DNA of 64,000 nucleotides from Actinomyces sp. Marseille-P3109 (GCF_900323545.1 NZ_OOHN01000008.1:2213517-2277516); one strand, 5' to 3'; positions 53,323-63,597 are shown, counted from the first letter of the stretch. The notes: generated from the sequence alone by a model not told the origin. Numbers and translations: made by a program.

Positions 53323-54933
53323 CTACTGCTTGACGGCGTTGCGACGCTTGTTGGCGTAGGCGACCGCCGCGCCACCGGCCACCAGCAGGGCACCGGCGAC
53401 GGTGAGGAAGATGATGCCGTTGGCACCGGTGAGGGGCAGGCGGAAACCGGCGTTCTTCGGGACATCGATGACGGTCACCTCAGTCGCCTGCTTGGCCTCG
53501 GCCTTGGCGGCGAGGATCTGGAAGGGGATCGGGTCGGTCTGGAGGGTGTAGCCCTCGGGCGCCTTGGTCTCCACGAGGCAGTAGTGGTCGTCGTTGGTCA
53601 GCGGGGTCTTCTGAGCACCGTTGACGTAGTCGTTGGCGCGCAGGTAGCTGATCTCAACCGTGCCCTGACCGGTGGTGGTGAAGGTGCTCTGACCGCCAAT
53701 GGTCAGCGGGTTCGTGCCGGGGGTGGTGGGGTCGGCGTCCTTGAGGGTGGCACCGCTGTCGGTCTTGGTGCACTCGTAGACCTGGAACTGCGCGCCGTTG
53801 TACCTGGTCTTGTCCTTGAGGTCATCCGTACCAGTCTTGGTGACCTTCACCTTGCCGTACTTGGACAGGACGGGCTTGGTGGGCACACCGGGGACGTTCG
53901 TGGTGGGGTTCTCCGGGTCCCAGGTGATGCCGGGGTTGTCATTGGGGATGAGGCTGGCGACGTTGGAGAGGGTTTCCTCGAAGTTGACGTTCGCATCGAA
54001 GGCGGCGGTGAGAGTCACCTGCACATTGGTCTCTCCAGAGCCGGCGGCACGGGCCTCGGCCAGCTTGCCCAGACCATCCGGCGTCATCGTCACCGTGAGG
54101 TAGTTGTGCTTGTCCCCGGCAGGACCGGGCGCCACCGTCAGGGTGTAGTCGGTGCCCTTCTCCAGCTGGGTCTCGGGGTTGACGATCTTGACGACCGGGT
54201 TCAACGAGGTGACGTCGGACTTGATGCGGGAGTCGAGCTGGTCGATCACCTGGTAGCGCTTGAGGGTGGCGCCATTGGCGACGTCGACCTTCGGGATGGA
54301 GGTGGTGATGGTGTAGGCCAGGGAGTGGCCCGAGCCGGCGGCAGGCTCGTCCTCAACCTTCTTGTCCACACCGGAGACCGTGTTCTTGGGGTAGATGTGG
54401 ACGTTGTAGTTCCACTCCGAGGTTTTCTCCGGGTTGGTCATCGGCAGGGTGACGACGAAGTCATCGGCCGGAATGACCTGGGCGGGGGTGCGGGTCTCAC
54501 TGACGAGGTAGGCGCCGACGTCGGTCTGGGAGGCGTCGAAGGTGGCCAGGCCATCGCTCCCGGTGGTGATCGTGCGCGTGGTGGCTTGGTCCTTGAGTTC
54601 TCGGGCTTTGGCGACATCGCCCTCGAGCTTGGCCAGGGCCTTCCACCCGGAGTCGGTGGTGAGGTCGACGTTCAGCTTGGTGATGGTGAACTCGACGCCG
54701 GCGACTGGCTTGCACTCGGCCGTGGGGTCCTCGTTACCGGTGCCCTCCTTGACCCCGTTGGTGTCGGTCTGCTCGCACTTGTGGATGGTGAGCGAGGTGT
54801 CGGCACTGCCATCGACGGTGGAGGTATTGGCGTCGGCAGGCGCCGCCGCGCCGGTCGGGGCGACGAGCGCGCCCGCGGCGAGCGTCATCGCGGCGGCGAG
54901 GCCGAGGCCCCGGCGCATGGTGAGGGAGTGCAT
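53323..54933 (-). CDS. fimP: type 1 fimbrial major subunit (shaft pilin)
   Basis: 536 residues from ATG 54933 with AGGAGAG ahead. Signal peptide about 1-35 (RRGLGLAAAMTLAAGALVAPTGAAAPADA in outline). The pilin motif WNYNVHIYPK at 174-183 has Lys183, which joins the sorting-signal Thr of the next subunit. Cna-B-type domains follow; the E-box YCLVETKAPEGY at 451-462 has Glu455 for an internal isopeptide bond. The sorting signal LPLTG at 499-503, a hydrophobic stretch and a KRRN tail complete it. Length and order match A. oris FimP, the shaft of type 1 fimbriae, which bind salivary proline-rich proteins. Confidence 0.94.
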   Translation of the reverse strand: MHSLTMRRGLGLAAAMTLAAGALVAPTGAAAPADANTSTVDGSADTSLTIHKCEQTDTNGVKEGTGNEDPTAECKPVAGVEFTITKLNVDLTTDSGWKALAKLEGDVAKARELKDQATTRTITTGSDGLATFDASQTDVGAYLVSETRTPAQVIPADDFVVTLPMTNPEKTSEWNYNVHIYPKNTVSGVDKKVEDEPAAGSGHSLAYTITTSIPKVDVANGATLKRYQVIDQLDSRIKSDVTSLNPVVKIVNPETQLEKGTDYTLTVAPGPAGDKHNYLTVTMTPDGLGKLAEARAAGSGETNVQVTLTAAFDANVNFEETLSNVASLIPNDNPGITWDPENPTTNVPGVPTKPVLSKYGKVKVTKTGTDDLKDKTRYNGAQFQVYECTKTDSGATLKDADPTTPGTNPLTIGGQSTFTTTGQGTVEISYLRANDYVNGAQKTPLTNDDHYCLVETKAPEGYTLQTDPIPFQILAAKAEAKQATEVTVIDVPKNAGFRLPLTGANGIIFLTVAGALLVAGGAAVAYANKRRNAVKQ

Positions 54934-55018
54934 GGCTGTTCTCTCCTGTGGTTGTGGGATGACATAGGGATATGAGGTGACCCGCGCGCGACGCAGCGGA
55001 GTCGGGTTCTCCTCGCGT

Positions 55019-58000
55019 TCAGGCGGCGTGCCTGGGTGAGGAAGCCTTCTTGGAGCGCAGCGCCAGCAGGGCCGCGCCGGTGAGGGCCGCCATGGCGACG
55101 GCGACGTTCACCCCGATGCCGCCTCCGCCGGACAGCGGCAGGGTGCCGATCTGGACGTCTCGGACGGTGATCGTGTCGTCGGCCCTGCTGGCCCCGCTGC
55201 GCGAGACGGTCAGGGCCGAGCCGCCGGGATCGGGGGTGATGAGCTCGATGCCGGACTCCGTCACCTTGAAGCGGGCGGGCCTGGCCATGAGCTGGTGCCC
55301 GGCCGGGGCCTTGGTCTCCACCAGCCAGTACTCGCGGTTGAGGGCCAGGCCCGTCGTGGTGAAGGTTCCGGTGCCCTTGCCTCCGGTGAAGGTGACGCCG
55401 TCGGTCAGGGGCTTGGCGCCCGGGGTGGCGGGGTCCATCGGGTAGATGGCGAAGGCGGCGTCGTCCAGGGGGCCCTGGCTGCCGGTCTTGATGATCGACA
55501 GGACGCGCTTGCCTGCGTCGGGTGAGACATTGGCGCAGGCCGCGTCGTGGTCCGGGCGGGTGTCGGAGTCCTTGCCCGCCTCGGGGACGACCTTGTTGTA
55601 GAGGCCGTGGCCGGCAACGAGGCGGCCGTTGTGCGCGGTGCAGGACAGCAGGTCCTCGCCGTAGCCGGCCGCCGACGGGTCGATGTTGACGGTGAAGGTC
55701 ACGGTGTAGCGGATCCGCGTTCCCGGGGAGAGGTTCTCGTTGTCGGACAGCCGGTAGGAGCCGTCGGCCTGCGGGGTGACCGTGCGGGTCCGCTCCGTCT
55801 CCCGCTGGACCTTGACCGCGGTGGGCGTCAGCCCGGGGGCGAAGGACGGGGCGTCGTTGATGGGGCCGGTGGCCGCGGTCAGTGAGCCCTCGTTGATGAC
55901 GCTCACGGTGTAGACGACGTCGAAGGTGGAGCCGGTGCCGGGCTGGACGGCGACCTCCTTGGAGAACTTCAGCGTGCCGGAGGTCGACAGGCAGGCCTGG
56001 TTGTTCTCCTCGCCGTCGGCGTCACCCTCCATGGCGAGGGTGTTGACCAGACCGGAAGGACTGCCGTCGGCGCGCAGGTGGCCGCACTGGAAGTCGGACT
56101 CGGTGAAGCCCGGCGTGCTCTCGCGGACCGTGAAGGTCACCTGGACGGTGAAGGTGCGCCTGCCGCCGTCACCGCCGGCTCGCCGGGCCGCGGCGAGGGT
56201 CTCACCGGTTCCGGCCTTGGCGAGGGTAATCGGACCGGCGAGGGTCCCGGTGCCGGCGTTCACCCCCGGGACGGTGACGCCGCGGGCGTCGGCGCCCTTC
56301 TCCAGCACCCTCACCTGGCTCAGGTAGGTGCCCGTGGGCATCTGCGGAGTGTCGGTGAGGTCTGCGACCACGGGGCTGGCGGCCAGCGAGGTGTTGGTGA
56401 CCGTGACCGTGTAGCTGGCGGTGAAGGTGCCATCGGCGTTGCGGACCACGTCGATCGGGGTCTTGGAGGCCTTGAACCGGGGGTTGGGGGGCAGGGTGCC
56501 GCAGGCGGCCGCCTCCTGGGGCCGATCATCGCCCTTGGTGGTCACCGAGGCCTTGTTGTAGACGGCCTTGCCCTGGCCCACTGCAGCGGGCTGGCAGGTC
56601 CCCTGGATGCCGGGCAGTCCGACGTCGGGTCCGGAGACGTTGAGCACCACCGTGTAGGTGTGCTTCTGGCCCGCGGGCAGCGTGATACCGGTCTTGGCGT
56701 AGGGGACGTCGGCCTGAGGCGTCTCCGTGCCGGTGATGGCGCCGCCGGAGACACTGACCTTGTGGACCGTGACGCCGTTGGGGACCTGCCAGGCGTCGTT
56801 GAGGTCGTAGGTGAGGTCCGCCTTGGCCGAGGGGTTGGTCACCGTGATCGTGTAGGTCTGGTCGAAAGTGGTCCGGCCGTCGACCTTCTCGGTGCTCTTG
56901 GCGACCTTGGTGAAGGTCTTGGCGATACCGGCGTGCGGGACCACGGAGTTGACGACCTTGACCCGGACACCGCCCTGCGTGGAGTCGGGCACGGTGAAGG
57001 TGACGCCTCCGGCGTTGCCCTTCGTCGGGGCGACGGCGGTCGAGGCGACCTCGGTCTCCGTGCGGTCCTTGAGGGTCACCACCTGGAAGGCGGCCGGGTC
57101 CTTCCAGCTGACCGAGCCGCCGGCGGTCGAGGCGGGCTGCTTGAGCCCCTTGGCGACATGGGCGTCCTCGGTGATGGTGCAGGTGGCGCCCACGCGCTGG
57201 GCGGGCAGGTCGGCGGCCTTGCCCTTGGCGTCCACCGAGATCCTTCCGGTGGAGGTGCCCTGGCCGTCCGGTCCCGGCGTGCAGGTGTAGGACAACCAGT
57301 AGGAGCCGGCCGTGGCGGCATCGGAGGCGCCGTCGACGGTCTTGGCCGCGCTGACCGGGGTCTGAAGGGGCTTGTGGTGGACGGTGCAGGTGACGTTGCC
57401 GCCCTCGGGCAGCACGAGCTGTCCCTCGCCGTTGACCGGGACGTCGGAGCCGTCGCCGTCGGTGCACGTCCAGGGGCCGTTCTGGGTGTAGCCCTCCGGC
57501 CCGGAGCCCACGGTCAGTGCGTAGGTGCCGCCGGCGGTGCTGATTGCGGTGACCTGCGCGGTGCCGCTGGCCCCGGTGATGGTCTTCTGCCCGAAGAGTC
57601 CGGAGACCGTGGGCGTGGCCGACAGGGTCCACTCGTTGGGCTTGGCGGTGCCGGAGTCGACGACGTTGACGAGGGTCAGGTGCCCGGGCGCGATGACGTA
57701 CTCGTTGTGCCAGACGCACTTGATGGCGATCTCGTCCTGGTACTCGGCGAGCTGGGTCTCGTCCAGACGGACGGTCTGTTGCTGAAGGTTGACCGAGTCG
57801 GACTGATCCAGGCGGGTGACCCCGTCGCGGCGCATCAGCGGCGTCCCCTGGGTGCCGGTGGTGCAGGTGATACCCCGCAGGAACCATCCGGTTCTGAGGG
57901 CCTCTCCAGCTCTTCTGTCGACGGCGCCCTGAGGCGAGGCGTCAGCCTCCTGAACCGTGGCGGCATCGTTGGGGGACAGCAGGGTGTAGGTCCGCGGGTC

Positions 58001-59254
58001 CACGGCCTCGCCGCCCCAGGTGGGGGTGAGGCCGGAGGGGGTGCCCCAGTTCTCGTGGCCGTAGGTGCCCTCCGGTGAGGCGTTGAGGTAGCTGAACTGA
58101 GGAATCGTCAACGAACCGAGGACGGAGGGGTCGGCCTTGACGTCCTTGGCGAAGGTGACGGGACGCTCCTGCTCCAGGGAGCCGTAGAGGCACCCGTAGG
58201 AGATGGCCCGCTCACGGGTGATGAAGCGCTCCTCAAGTCCTGCGGACTCGGCCTTGGACAACTGGGCCTGGCAGTTGCCGGAGCTTCCGTTGTTGACGAA
58301 GCCCCAGAGCTTCAGCTTGTACCTGATGCCGGTGCTCGGGTCGGTCCAGGCGGTGTCCGAACGGTCGGACTTGATGTCGAGGATGTCGTCCGAGCAGCTG
58401 CGCCCATTTTTGTCCGTGTAGTTCTCGGTCATATATCCGTCGAACCGCACCAGACGATTATTCTGGTACATATAGCTGTACTTGCGGCCATAACGTCCGA
58501 CATTTCCTTTGGAGTCATAGGCGTAAGAAGTTGGAATCCTCTCCTCCTCCCTGCCATAGTCTCCAACGATCAGCCTGCCGTCAGAATCGATCTTCCCGGT
58601 ACAGGTGTTAATCGTGTCTTTTTCCACCCAGGGGAAGTTCGCCTCGATCGTTCCGGCCGTCCGGACATTGAAGCTCCCGTAATAAGCCGTTTCCGGCCTG
58701 GCCGGGTTGGTGACCTCGCTGAGATCGGAGTAGATGGGACGATTGACGTGCCTCATCATCCCGACAAGAAACACCTGACCGGCTTTGATGGACGTGGTGT
58801 TGGAGGGCTGGAAGCCCAGGGAGGACTGACTGCCCCAGGAAGGGTCGCCCTCAAAGTCCGGACAGCTCCCATCGAGCTCCTGACGCCCGTAGCCGACGGT
58901 GGCGTAGGCTCCACTGCTCCCCTTGACGACGTCGGTGGAGTAGTCGCCACCGGTGGGCGAGTAGCGGATGCAGGCGCGAGTGGAGGCCCATTGCCACGGG
59001 AGCGCCGAGTAGTAGTAGCCGCCCGCCCTATCAGTAATAGCGTCGCTCCCCTCGGTGTTGCGCACGTAGGAGATCTGCGCCGAGGTCTCCCCCAGAGGGA
59101 CGCTGAGGTCGCTCGTGGCCGCATCCGCGGACGGAGCCAGCCATGGAAAAGCCACCACCGTCACCGCAACAATGGCGACAGAACTGAACGCCGCAAAGAA
59201 TTTGCGCAGAAGTCCTTCATGTCCGCGTCGCGAACATATTGATTCGAGGGACAT
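55019..59254 (-). CDS. fimQ: type 1 fimbrial tip adhesin
   Basis: 1411 residues from ATG 59254; ATG 59386 would add 44 residues ahead of the signal peptide. Signal peptide LLRKFFAAFSSVAIVAVTVVAFPWLAPSADA in outline. A Tyr/Asn/Arg/Ser-rich head (about 47-480) has no repeats and less GC-biased codons than the rest. Then come Ig-like domains, at least three DUF11-type modules (each opening like AKTFTKV or FKASKTP with TVTVTN strands), and a C-terminal Cna-B domain with E-box YWLVETKAPAGH. The sorting signal is LPLSG (1372-1376) with Ser where Thr is usual. It precedes fimP by 86 bases and should cap the fimbria. Confidence 0.9.
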   Translation of the reverse strand: MSLESICSRRGHEGLLRKFFAAFSSVAIVAVTVVAFPWLAPSADAATSDLSVPLGETSAQISYVRNTEGSDAITDRAGGYYYSALPWQWASTRACIRYSPTGGDYSTDVVKGSSGAYATVGYGRQELDGSCPDFEGDPSWGSQSSLGFQPSNTTSIKAGQVFLVGMMRHVNRPIYSDLSEVTNPARPETAYYGSFNVRTAGTIEANFPWVEKDTINTCTGKIDSDGRLIVGDYGREEERIPTSYAYDSKGNVGRYGRKYSYMYQNNRLVRFDGYMTENYTDKNGRSCSDDILDIKSDRSDTAWTDPSTGIRYKLKLWGFVNNGSSGNCQAQLSKAESAGLEERFITRERAISYGCLYGSLEQERPVTFAKDVKADPSVLGSLTIPQFSYLNASPEGTYGHENWGTPSGLTPTWGGEAVDPRTYTLLSPNDAATVQEADASPQGAVDRRAGEALRTGWFLRGITCTTGTQGTPLMRRDGVTRLDQSDSVNLQQQTVRLDETQLAEYQDEIAIKCVWHNEYVIAPGHLTLVNVVDSGTAKPNEWTLSATPTVSGLFGQKTITGASGTAQVTAISTAGGTYALTVGSGPEGYTQNGPWTCTDGDGSDVPVNGEGQLVLPEGGNVTCTVHHKPLQTPVSAAKTVDGASDAATAGSYWLSYTCTPGPDGQGTSTGRISVDAKGKAADLPAQRVGATCTITEDAHVAKGLKQPASTAGGSVSWKDPAAFQVVTLKDRTETEVASTAVAPTKGNAGGVTFTVPDSTQGGVRVKVVNSVVPHAGIAKTFTKVAKSTEKVDGRTTFDQTYTITVTNPSAKADLTYDLNDAWQVPNGVTVHKVSVSGGAITGTETPQADVPYAKTGITLPAGQKHTYTVVLNVSGPDVGLPGIQGTCQPAAVGQGKAVYNKASVTTKGDDRPQEAAACGTLPPNPRFKASKTPIDVVRNADGTFTASYTVTVTNTSLAASPVVADLTDTPQMPTGTYLSQVRVLEKGADARGVTVPGVNAGTGTLAGPITLAKAGTGETLAAARRAGGDGGRRTFTVQVTFTVRESTPGFTESDFQCGHLRADGSPSGLVNTLAMEGDADGEENNQACLSTSGTLKFSKEVAVQPGTGSTFDVVYTVSVINEGSLTAATGPINDAPSFAPGLTPTAVKVQRETERTRTVTPQADGSYRLSDNENLSPGTRIRYTVTFTVNIDPSAAGYGEDLLSCTAHNGRLVAGHGLYNKVVPEAGKDSDTRPDHDAACANVSPDAGKRVLSIIKTGSQGPLDDAAFAIYPMDPATPGAKPLTDGVTFTGGKGTGTFTTTGLALNREYWLVETKAPAGHQLMARPARFKVTESGIELITPDPGGSALTVSRSGASRADDTITVRDVQIGTLPLSGGGGIGVNVAVAMAALTGAALLALRSKKASSPRHAA

Positions 59255-59580
59255 GCCGATGTGATTCCGATCATGAGGGACGGGAGCGCCGAGGCGCGCC
59301 ACAAACTTGACTGCTGAGAAATGTAGAACTCTCACAGCCGTCCCGATACCCGAGAAGCCCCTCGGGAAACAACAATCGCGCATCATTGCGCGACGCGACC
59401 ACTTTTCCCTGAAATACCGCCGATCAACCCGTGTCGCAGTTGCGCATCATTGATGGTGGTGAGGTCACGATGATTAAGAGGAGGCAGCAAACATAAACCG
59501 CCAGTCTCAAAAAAGGAGTTTACCTACCGCACATTCACCGTAAGTCGACGTCTTTTCGAGATTCTTTCGGTGCGCAATTC
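59255..59580. other. AT-richer regulatory region upstream of the fimbrial operon
   Basis: 326 bases between divergently placed neighbours' ends. GCGCATCATTG occurs twice (near 59380 and 59441). The stretch 59400-59570 is AT-rich for this genome and should carry the fimQ promoter. No gene is supported. Confidence 0.55.
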
Positions 59581-61371
59581 TCATCCGATAGTGAGGAAGC
59601 CCCCGGCTAAAAGGCGCCGGGTCGCCTCAATCATCTCCGCGCGCAGTCCGACGGCGTCCTCCCCGGTCAGCGCGGCGACCGCGGAGGCGATCTGGCCCAC
59701 GCTCAGCTCGCCGTCGGCCACCCCGGCCAGGGCGGCCACGGCGGTACTGGCCCGGATCGTGCGCCCCAGCCCGCCGCCCTGTCGCAGCAGGATGACCGTG
59801 GGCTCGGCGGCGCCCGGGATGAAGTGACGCTCCTCGGTGACGTCGGGGGCGAGGATCGGGTGAAGGGCGGCGACGGCGTCGTCGTCGAGACCGGCGAGCC
59901 GCTCCCGGACCGCCAGGACGTCGGCGATGTGGGGACCCAGGACCCCTTGACCGGTGGTGGACACCTCCTCCAGGAGGTGCCAGGGCTCACGGGGCCGCTG
60001 CGGGCGGTGGACGATGAGGTAGCCGAAGCCGATCCCCTCGACGCCACGAGCCTCGAAGTCGCCGACCCAGGCCCCCAGGGCGGCCTCGAAGCCGGCGGCG
60101 TCGCGCTCGGGGGTCAGGCCGCCGTCGCGCAGCCACATGGTCGCGTACTCGACCGGGTCCTGGACCTCGCGCTCGATGACCCAGGCGTCGAGGCCCTCGG
60201 GGATCCAGGCGGCGACGGCGTTGCGCCAGGAGGAGACCGCGGCGCCGGGGTCGGTCGTGGAGTCACCAGCGAGGTCACTGGCCGAGTCGGGGGCATCGCC
60301 GCGTCCGAGGGAGGCGTGGCGGTGCTCCCAGTTGCCGAGCATGACGGCGCTGCCCCCGGGCTCGAGGTGCTCGCCCAGCCCGGCGACGAGGGTGGGCAGG
60401 ACGGGGCCTCCGGCGTCGCGGTACTCCATGAGGGGCAGACCGGCCTCGCGCACCGTGGGCGGGGTGAGGACGAAGGGCGGGTTGGAGACGATGAGGTCGA
60501 AGCGGCCGCCGGCCACCGGCTGAAGGAGGGAGCCGAGCCGGAGCTCCAGGCGGGCGGTCCCGACGGCGGAGCCAGAAGCACCGGCGGCGTCAAGGTCGAC
60601 AGGGGCATCGGCGGCAGTGGCGGCGTCGACAACGGCAGTGATGCCGGCCAGGGCGGCGTTGAAGGCGGTGAAGGCCAGGGCGCGTGCGGAGATGTCGGTG
60701 GCGACGACGTGCTGGGCGTGGCGCAGCAGATAGAGGGTCTGGATGCCGCAGCCGCAGCCCAGGTCAAGGGCGGTGCGCACCGGCGTGCGCGGGGTGAGGC
60801 CGGCCAGGGTGAGACCGGCGCCGCCGATGCCCAGGACGTGGTCGGGGGCCAGGGGCCGACCGGTGACGAGGCCGCCCAGGTCGGAGGCCACCCACCAGCG
60901 GACCTCACCGGCGTCGTCAACGGCCTCGTGGGGGCGCAGGTCGACGCGGGCGCTGACGCACCCGGTCTCATCGGGCTCGCCGACCAGGCCGATCCGGCGG
61001 GCGCCGGACACTCCGGTGCGGGGCAGGGCGGCGTCGAGCGCACCAGTCGGGACCGGTTCACCGAGCATGAACAGCGCGGTCAGGACGGCTACGGGCCAGG
61101 AAGGCGCGGAATCGGAGCCTTCGGCCAGGGCGGCGCGCACGGCCCGCAGGGCGGGCAGGCGGATCTCCCGGCGCAGTGCGGCGTCGGCCGCCTCGCCCAG
61201 GAGCGCGGCCACCGCCTCCACGCCCCAGCCGGCCTCGGTCAGGTCCGCCCGCAGGTCCGCCGCCTGCTCGTCGGTGACGGCGGGAGGCGGGAAGGACGAC
61301 CGGCATGACGGCGTCGTAGACGACCACGCAGAGTCGGCCCGGTTGTCGGAGTGGGTGCTCGCGGAGCTCAT
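59581..61371 (-). CDS. SAM-dependent methyltransferase with NPPF motif
   Basis: 596 residues from ATG 61371. A helical N-terminal region (about 30-195) precedes a class I methyltransferase domain: SAM motif ALDLGCGCGIQTLYLL (201-216), acidic VVATDISARALAF, and catalytic IVSNPPF at 297-300, as in HemK/RsmC-type enzymes that methylate a Gln, Asn or base amino group. The C-terminal part, from about 400 on, is a winged-helix-like region found in actinobacterial relatives. The target is unknown. The long length is normal for this actinobacterial group. Confidence 0.85.
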   Translation of the reverse strand: MSSASTHSDNRADSAWSSTTPSCRSSFPPPAVTDEQAADLRADLTEAGWGVEAVAALLGEAADAALRREIRLPALRAVRAALAEGSDSAPSWPVAVLTALFMLGEPVPTGALDAALPRTGVSGARRIGLVGEPDETGCVSARVDLRPHEAVDDAGEVRWWVASDLGGLVTGRPLAPDHVLGIGGAGLTLAGLTPRTPVRTALDLGCGCGIQTLYLLRHAQHVVATDISARALAFTAFNAALAGITAVVDAATAADAPVDLDAAGASGSAVGTARLELRLGSLLQPVAGGRFDLIVSNPPFVLTPPTVREAGLPLMEYRDAGGPVLPTLVAGLGEHLEPGGSAVMLGNWEHRHASLGRGDAPDSASDLAGDSTTDPGAAVSSWRNAVAAWIPEGLDAWVIEREVQDPVEYATMWLRDGGLTPERDAAGFEAALGAWVGDFEARGVEGIGFGYLIVHRPQRPREPWHLLEEVSTTGQGVLGPHIADVLAVRERLAGLDDDAVAALHPILAPDVTEERHFIPGAAEPTVILLRQGGGLGRTIRASTAVAALAGVADGELSVGQIASAVAALTGEDAVGLRAEMIEATRRLLAGGFLTIG

Positions 61372-61446
61372 GGCCCCGACCGTAACGCGGGAGACCCGAA
61401 GCACTCGGCGCCCCGCCGGAGGGGGCCCGGCGGGGCGCCCACCGGC

Positions 61447-62496
61447 TCACAGAAGCCGGGAGGCGAGCTCGGCGTACTGGCGGGTCTTGACCTCGACGTC
61501 GTCGATGTAGCTGACGAGCATGACTTCCTCCGTGCCGTGGTTCTCGGCGAAGGAGGACAGGGTGTGGGCGACCTCGTCGTAGGTGCCCACGATGATGGCG
61601 GTGTCGCGCTCGAGGTAGCGCTCGATCTCGGCGCGGTAGGCGGCGTCGAGGGTGGCCGGGTCCCGGAAGCGCATGGGGCGGCCGGTGCGCAGGCTGAAGC
61701 GGGCGTCGGCGGCCACGAGGGCCTGCTCGCGGGCCTCCTCACGGGTGGCGGCGGCGCTGACGCACAGGGCGGAGAAGGTCCGGCCGCCGTGGATGGAGCC
61801 GTGGCCGGCGCCGCCGCGGTGGGGCACGCCGTCACCGCGGATCCCCGGGTTCTCGGGGAGGTGGGCGCGGTAGTGGTTCATGATCTCGACCTGCTGGCGA
61901 CCGGTGAAGAACTGGGCGTAGGCGTAGTTGAGGTCGTGGGCGCCGGCCCAGGCGGCCGACTGGCCCGAGGATCCCAGGAGCCAGACCTCCGGCATCTCGG
62001 CCGGTCGGGGGCGCACCTCGATGGAGGCGTAGTGGTGGGAGGCCGGCAGATCGTCGCGCAGGAGGGCGACCGTCTCCTCAATGAGGGTGTTGATGGCGTC
62101 GGGGTCGATGACGCGGCCCTGGTTGAGGGCGCCCGCCGCGCGCATGTCCCCGCCGGGGGCGCGTCCCAGGCCCATGTCGACGCGGCCGGGGTGGAGAGCG
62201 GCCAGGGTGGCGAAGCGCTCGGCCATCTGGAGTGAGCCGTAGTGCATGGCCATGACGCCGCCCGAGCCCACGCGGATGCGGCTGGTGGCGTCCAGGACGT
62301 GCATCATGAGCAGGTCGGGCGCGGAGGACAGGAAGGATCCGGTGCTGTGGTGCTCGGCCAACCAGAAGCGGTGGTACCCGGACTCCTCCAGGCCGCGCCC
62401 CAGGACGACGAGGTCCTCCAGGGTCTGGCGAACATCGCCCCCTTCGAAGAGGGGGACCTGCTCAAGGGCGCTGAGGCGGCTGAGGCGAGTGCTCAT
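61447..62496 (-). CDS. luciferase-like flavin-dependent monooxygenase
   Basis: 349 residues from ATG 62496 with AGGAG ahead; the upstream open frame to 62847 is not coding. Bacterial luciferase-type TIM barrel: LSRLSALEQVPLFEGG, FWLAEHHSTGSFLSSAPDLLMMHVLDATSRIRVGSGGVM, HPGRVDMGLGRAPGGD and PEVWLLGSSGQSAAWAGAHDLNYAYAQF in outline, typical of the Mce/YhbW-like LLM class. It uses reduced flavin; the substrate cannot be read from sequence. It is transcribed toward the methyltransferase gene and is divergent from ahpC. Confidence 0.9.
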   Translation of the reverse strand: MSTRLSRLSALEQVPLFEGGDVRQTLEDLVVLGRGLEESGYHRFWLAEHHSTGSFLSSAPDLLMMHVLDATSRIRVGSGGVMAMHYGSLQMAERFATLAALHPGRVDMGLGRAPGGDMRAAGALNQGRVIDPDAINTLIEETVALLRDDLPASHHYASIEVRPRPAEMPEVWLLGSSGQSAAWAGAHDLNYAYAQFFTGRQQVEIMNHYRAHLPENPGIRGDGVPHRGGAGHGSIHGGRTFSALCVSAAATREEAREQALVAADARFSLRTGRPMRFRDPATLDAAYRAEIERYLERDTAIIVGTYDEVAHTLSSFAENHGTEEVMLVSYIDDVEVKTRQYAELASRLL

Positions 62497-63018
62497 GACT
62501 ACTCCTGAACTGGTGTGAAGGTGCGGGGTGGTGCGTGGAGGTGGATGACGGTGACCGCCGGTCAGCCCGGTCAACGCCGGCAGGCAACCGCTCATTCCGC
62601 GCGGGGCCCGCGCCGTGAGACACGCATCCGAGTCCAAACCGCACCGGTCCCGGTTGGGGACGTACTTCCCGCGTGAGAACTGCGTTCTGCTGCAGACGAC
62701 TGGGGCGAGGACGCAGTCATCCTGGATGGAAGCACGTCCCCGGCACGAAACGCAGTCCCCAAGACGGGTGCGCGGCCGGCCCGCACGGCCGCTGGTACGG
62801 CGGAGTCCCGGTGGGCTCGTGCAGCCGGGACCGGCCGACGTCACCACGACGTCACCAGATAAGGCATACCTTCTTAAACATAGGACAAGTTTTAGTTGCG
62901 CTTATGGACTTCGCGTCTTACGGTTGGACTGACCGAGCCACCCGGCACCAGCACCGCATCGGCTCGCACCCACTCGCACTATGTCGCGCCGCGATCCAGC
63001 ATGATTCAGGAGGCACCC
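62497..63018. other. divergent regulatory region between the LLM oxidoreductase and ahpC
   Basis: 522 bases with no supported gene. Two 10-base direct repeats GACGTCACCA (62837-62846, 62848-62857) stand just before the near-palindrome AAGGCATACCTT (62861-62872), followed by an AT-rich stretch (62871-62905) likely to hold the ahpC promoter. No oxyR gene is present. Confidence 0.55.
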
Positions 63019-63597
63019 ATGGCCGTTCTCACCATCGGAGACCAGTTCCCCGCCTACGAGCTCACCGCCGTCGTCCCCGGCAACCTCAAGGAGGTTGAGG
63101 CCACCAAGCCCGAGGACTACTTCACCACCATCTCCTCCCAGGTTCCCGCCGGCACCTGGCGCGTTGTCTTCTTCTGGCCCAAGGACTTCACCTTCGTGTG
63201 CCCCACCGAGATCGCGGCCTTCGGCGACCTCTACCAGGACTTCAAGGACCGCGACTGCGAGGTCGTGGGCGTCTCCGTGGACAACGAGTACACCCACTAC
63301 GCCTGGCGCCGCAGCCACGACAAGCTCCAGGACCTGCCCTTCCCGATGGCCAGCGACCTGAACCGCGAGCTCACCGAGGCTCTCGGCATCAAGCGCGCCA
63401 CCGGTGAGGCCGACCGCGCCACCTTCATCATCGACCCCCACAACGTCATCCAGTCGGTCTCCGTGACCGCCGACTCCGTGGGCCGTAACACCGAGGAGGT
63501 CCTGCGCCAGCTCGACGCCCTCCAGTCCGACGAGCTGTGCGCCTGCAACTGGCAGGCCGGCGCCGCCACCATCGACGCCCTGGGCCAGATGGGCTGA
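63019..63597 (+). CDS. ahpC: alkyl hydroperoxide reductase peroxiredoxin AhpC
   Basis: 192 residues from ATG 63019 with AGGAGG ahead. Reduces organic peroxides and peroxynitrite. Peroxidatic Cys61 is in [15 protein letters not shown]. Two C-terminal Cys, 174 and 176 (LCACNW), reproduce the three-cysteine pattern of mycobacterial AhpC, which is recycled by AhpD instead of AhpF. The ahpD gene follows after 70 bases. Confidence 0.96.
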   Translation: MAVLTIGDQFPAYELTAVVPGNLKEVEATKPEDYFTTISSQVPAGTWRVVFFWPKDFTFVCPTEIAAFGDLYQDFKDRDCEVVGVSVDNEYTHYAWRRSHDKLQDLPFPMASDLNRELTEALGIKRATGEADRATFIIDPHNVIQSVSVTADSVGRNTEEVLRQLDALQSDELCACNWQAGAATIDALGQMG

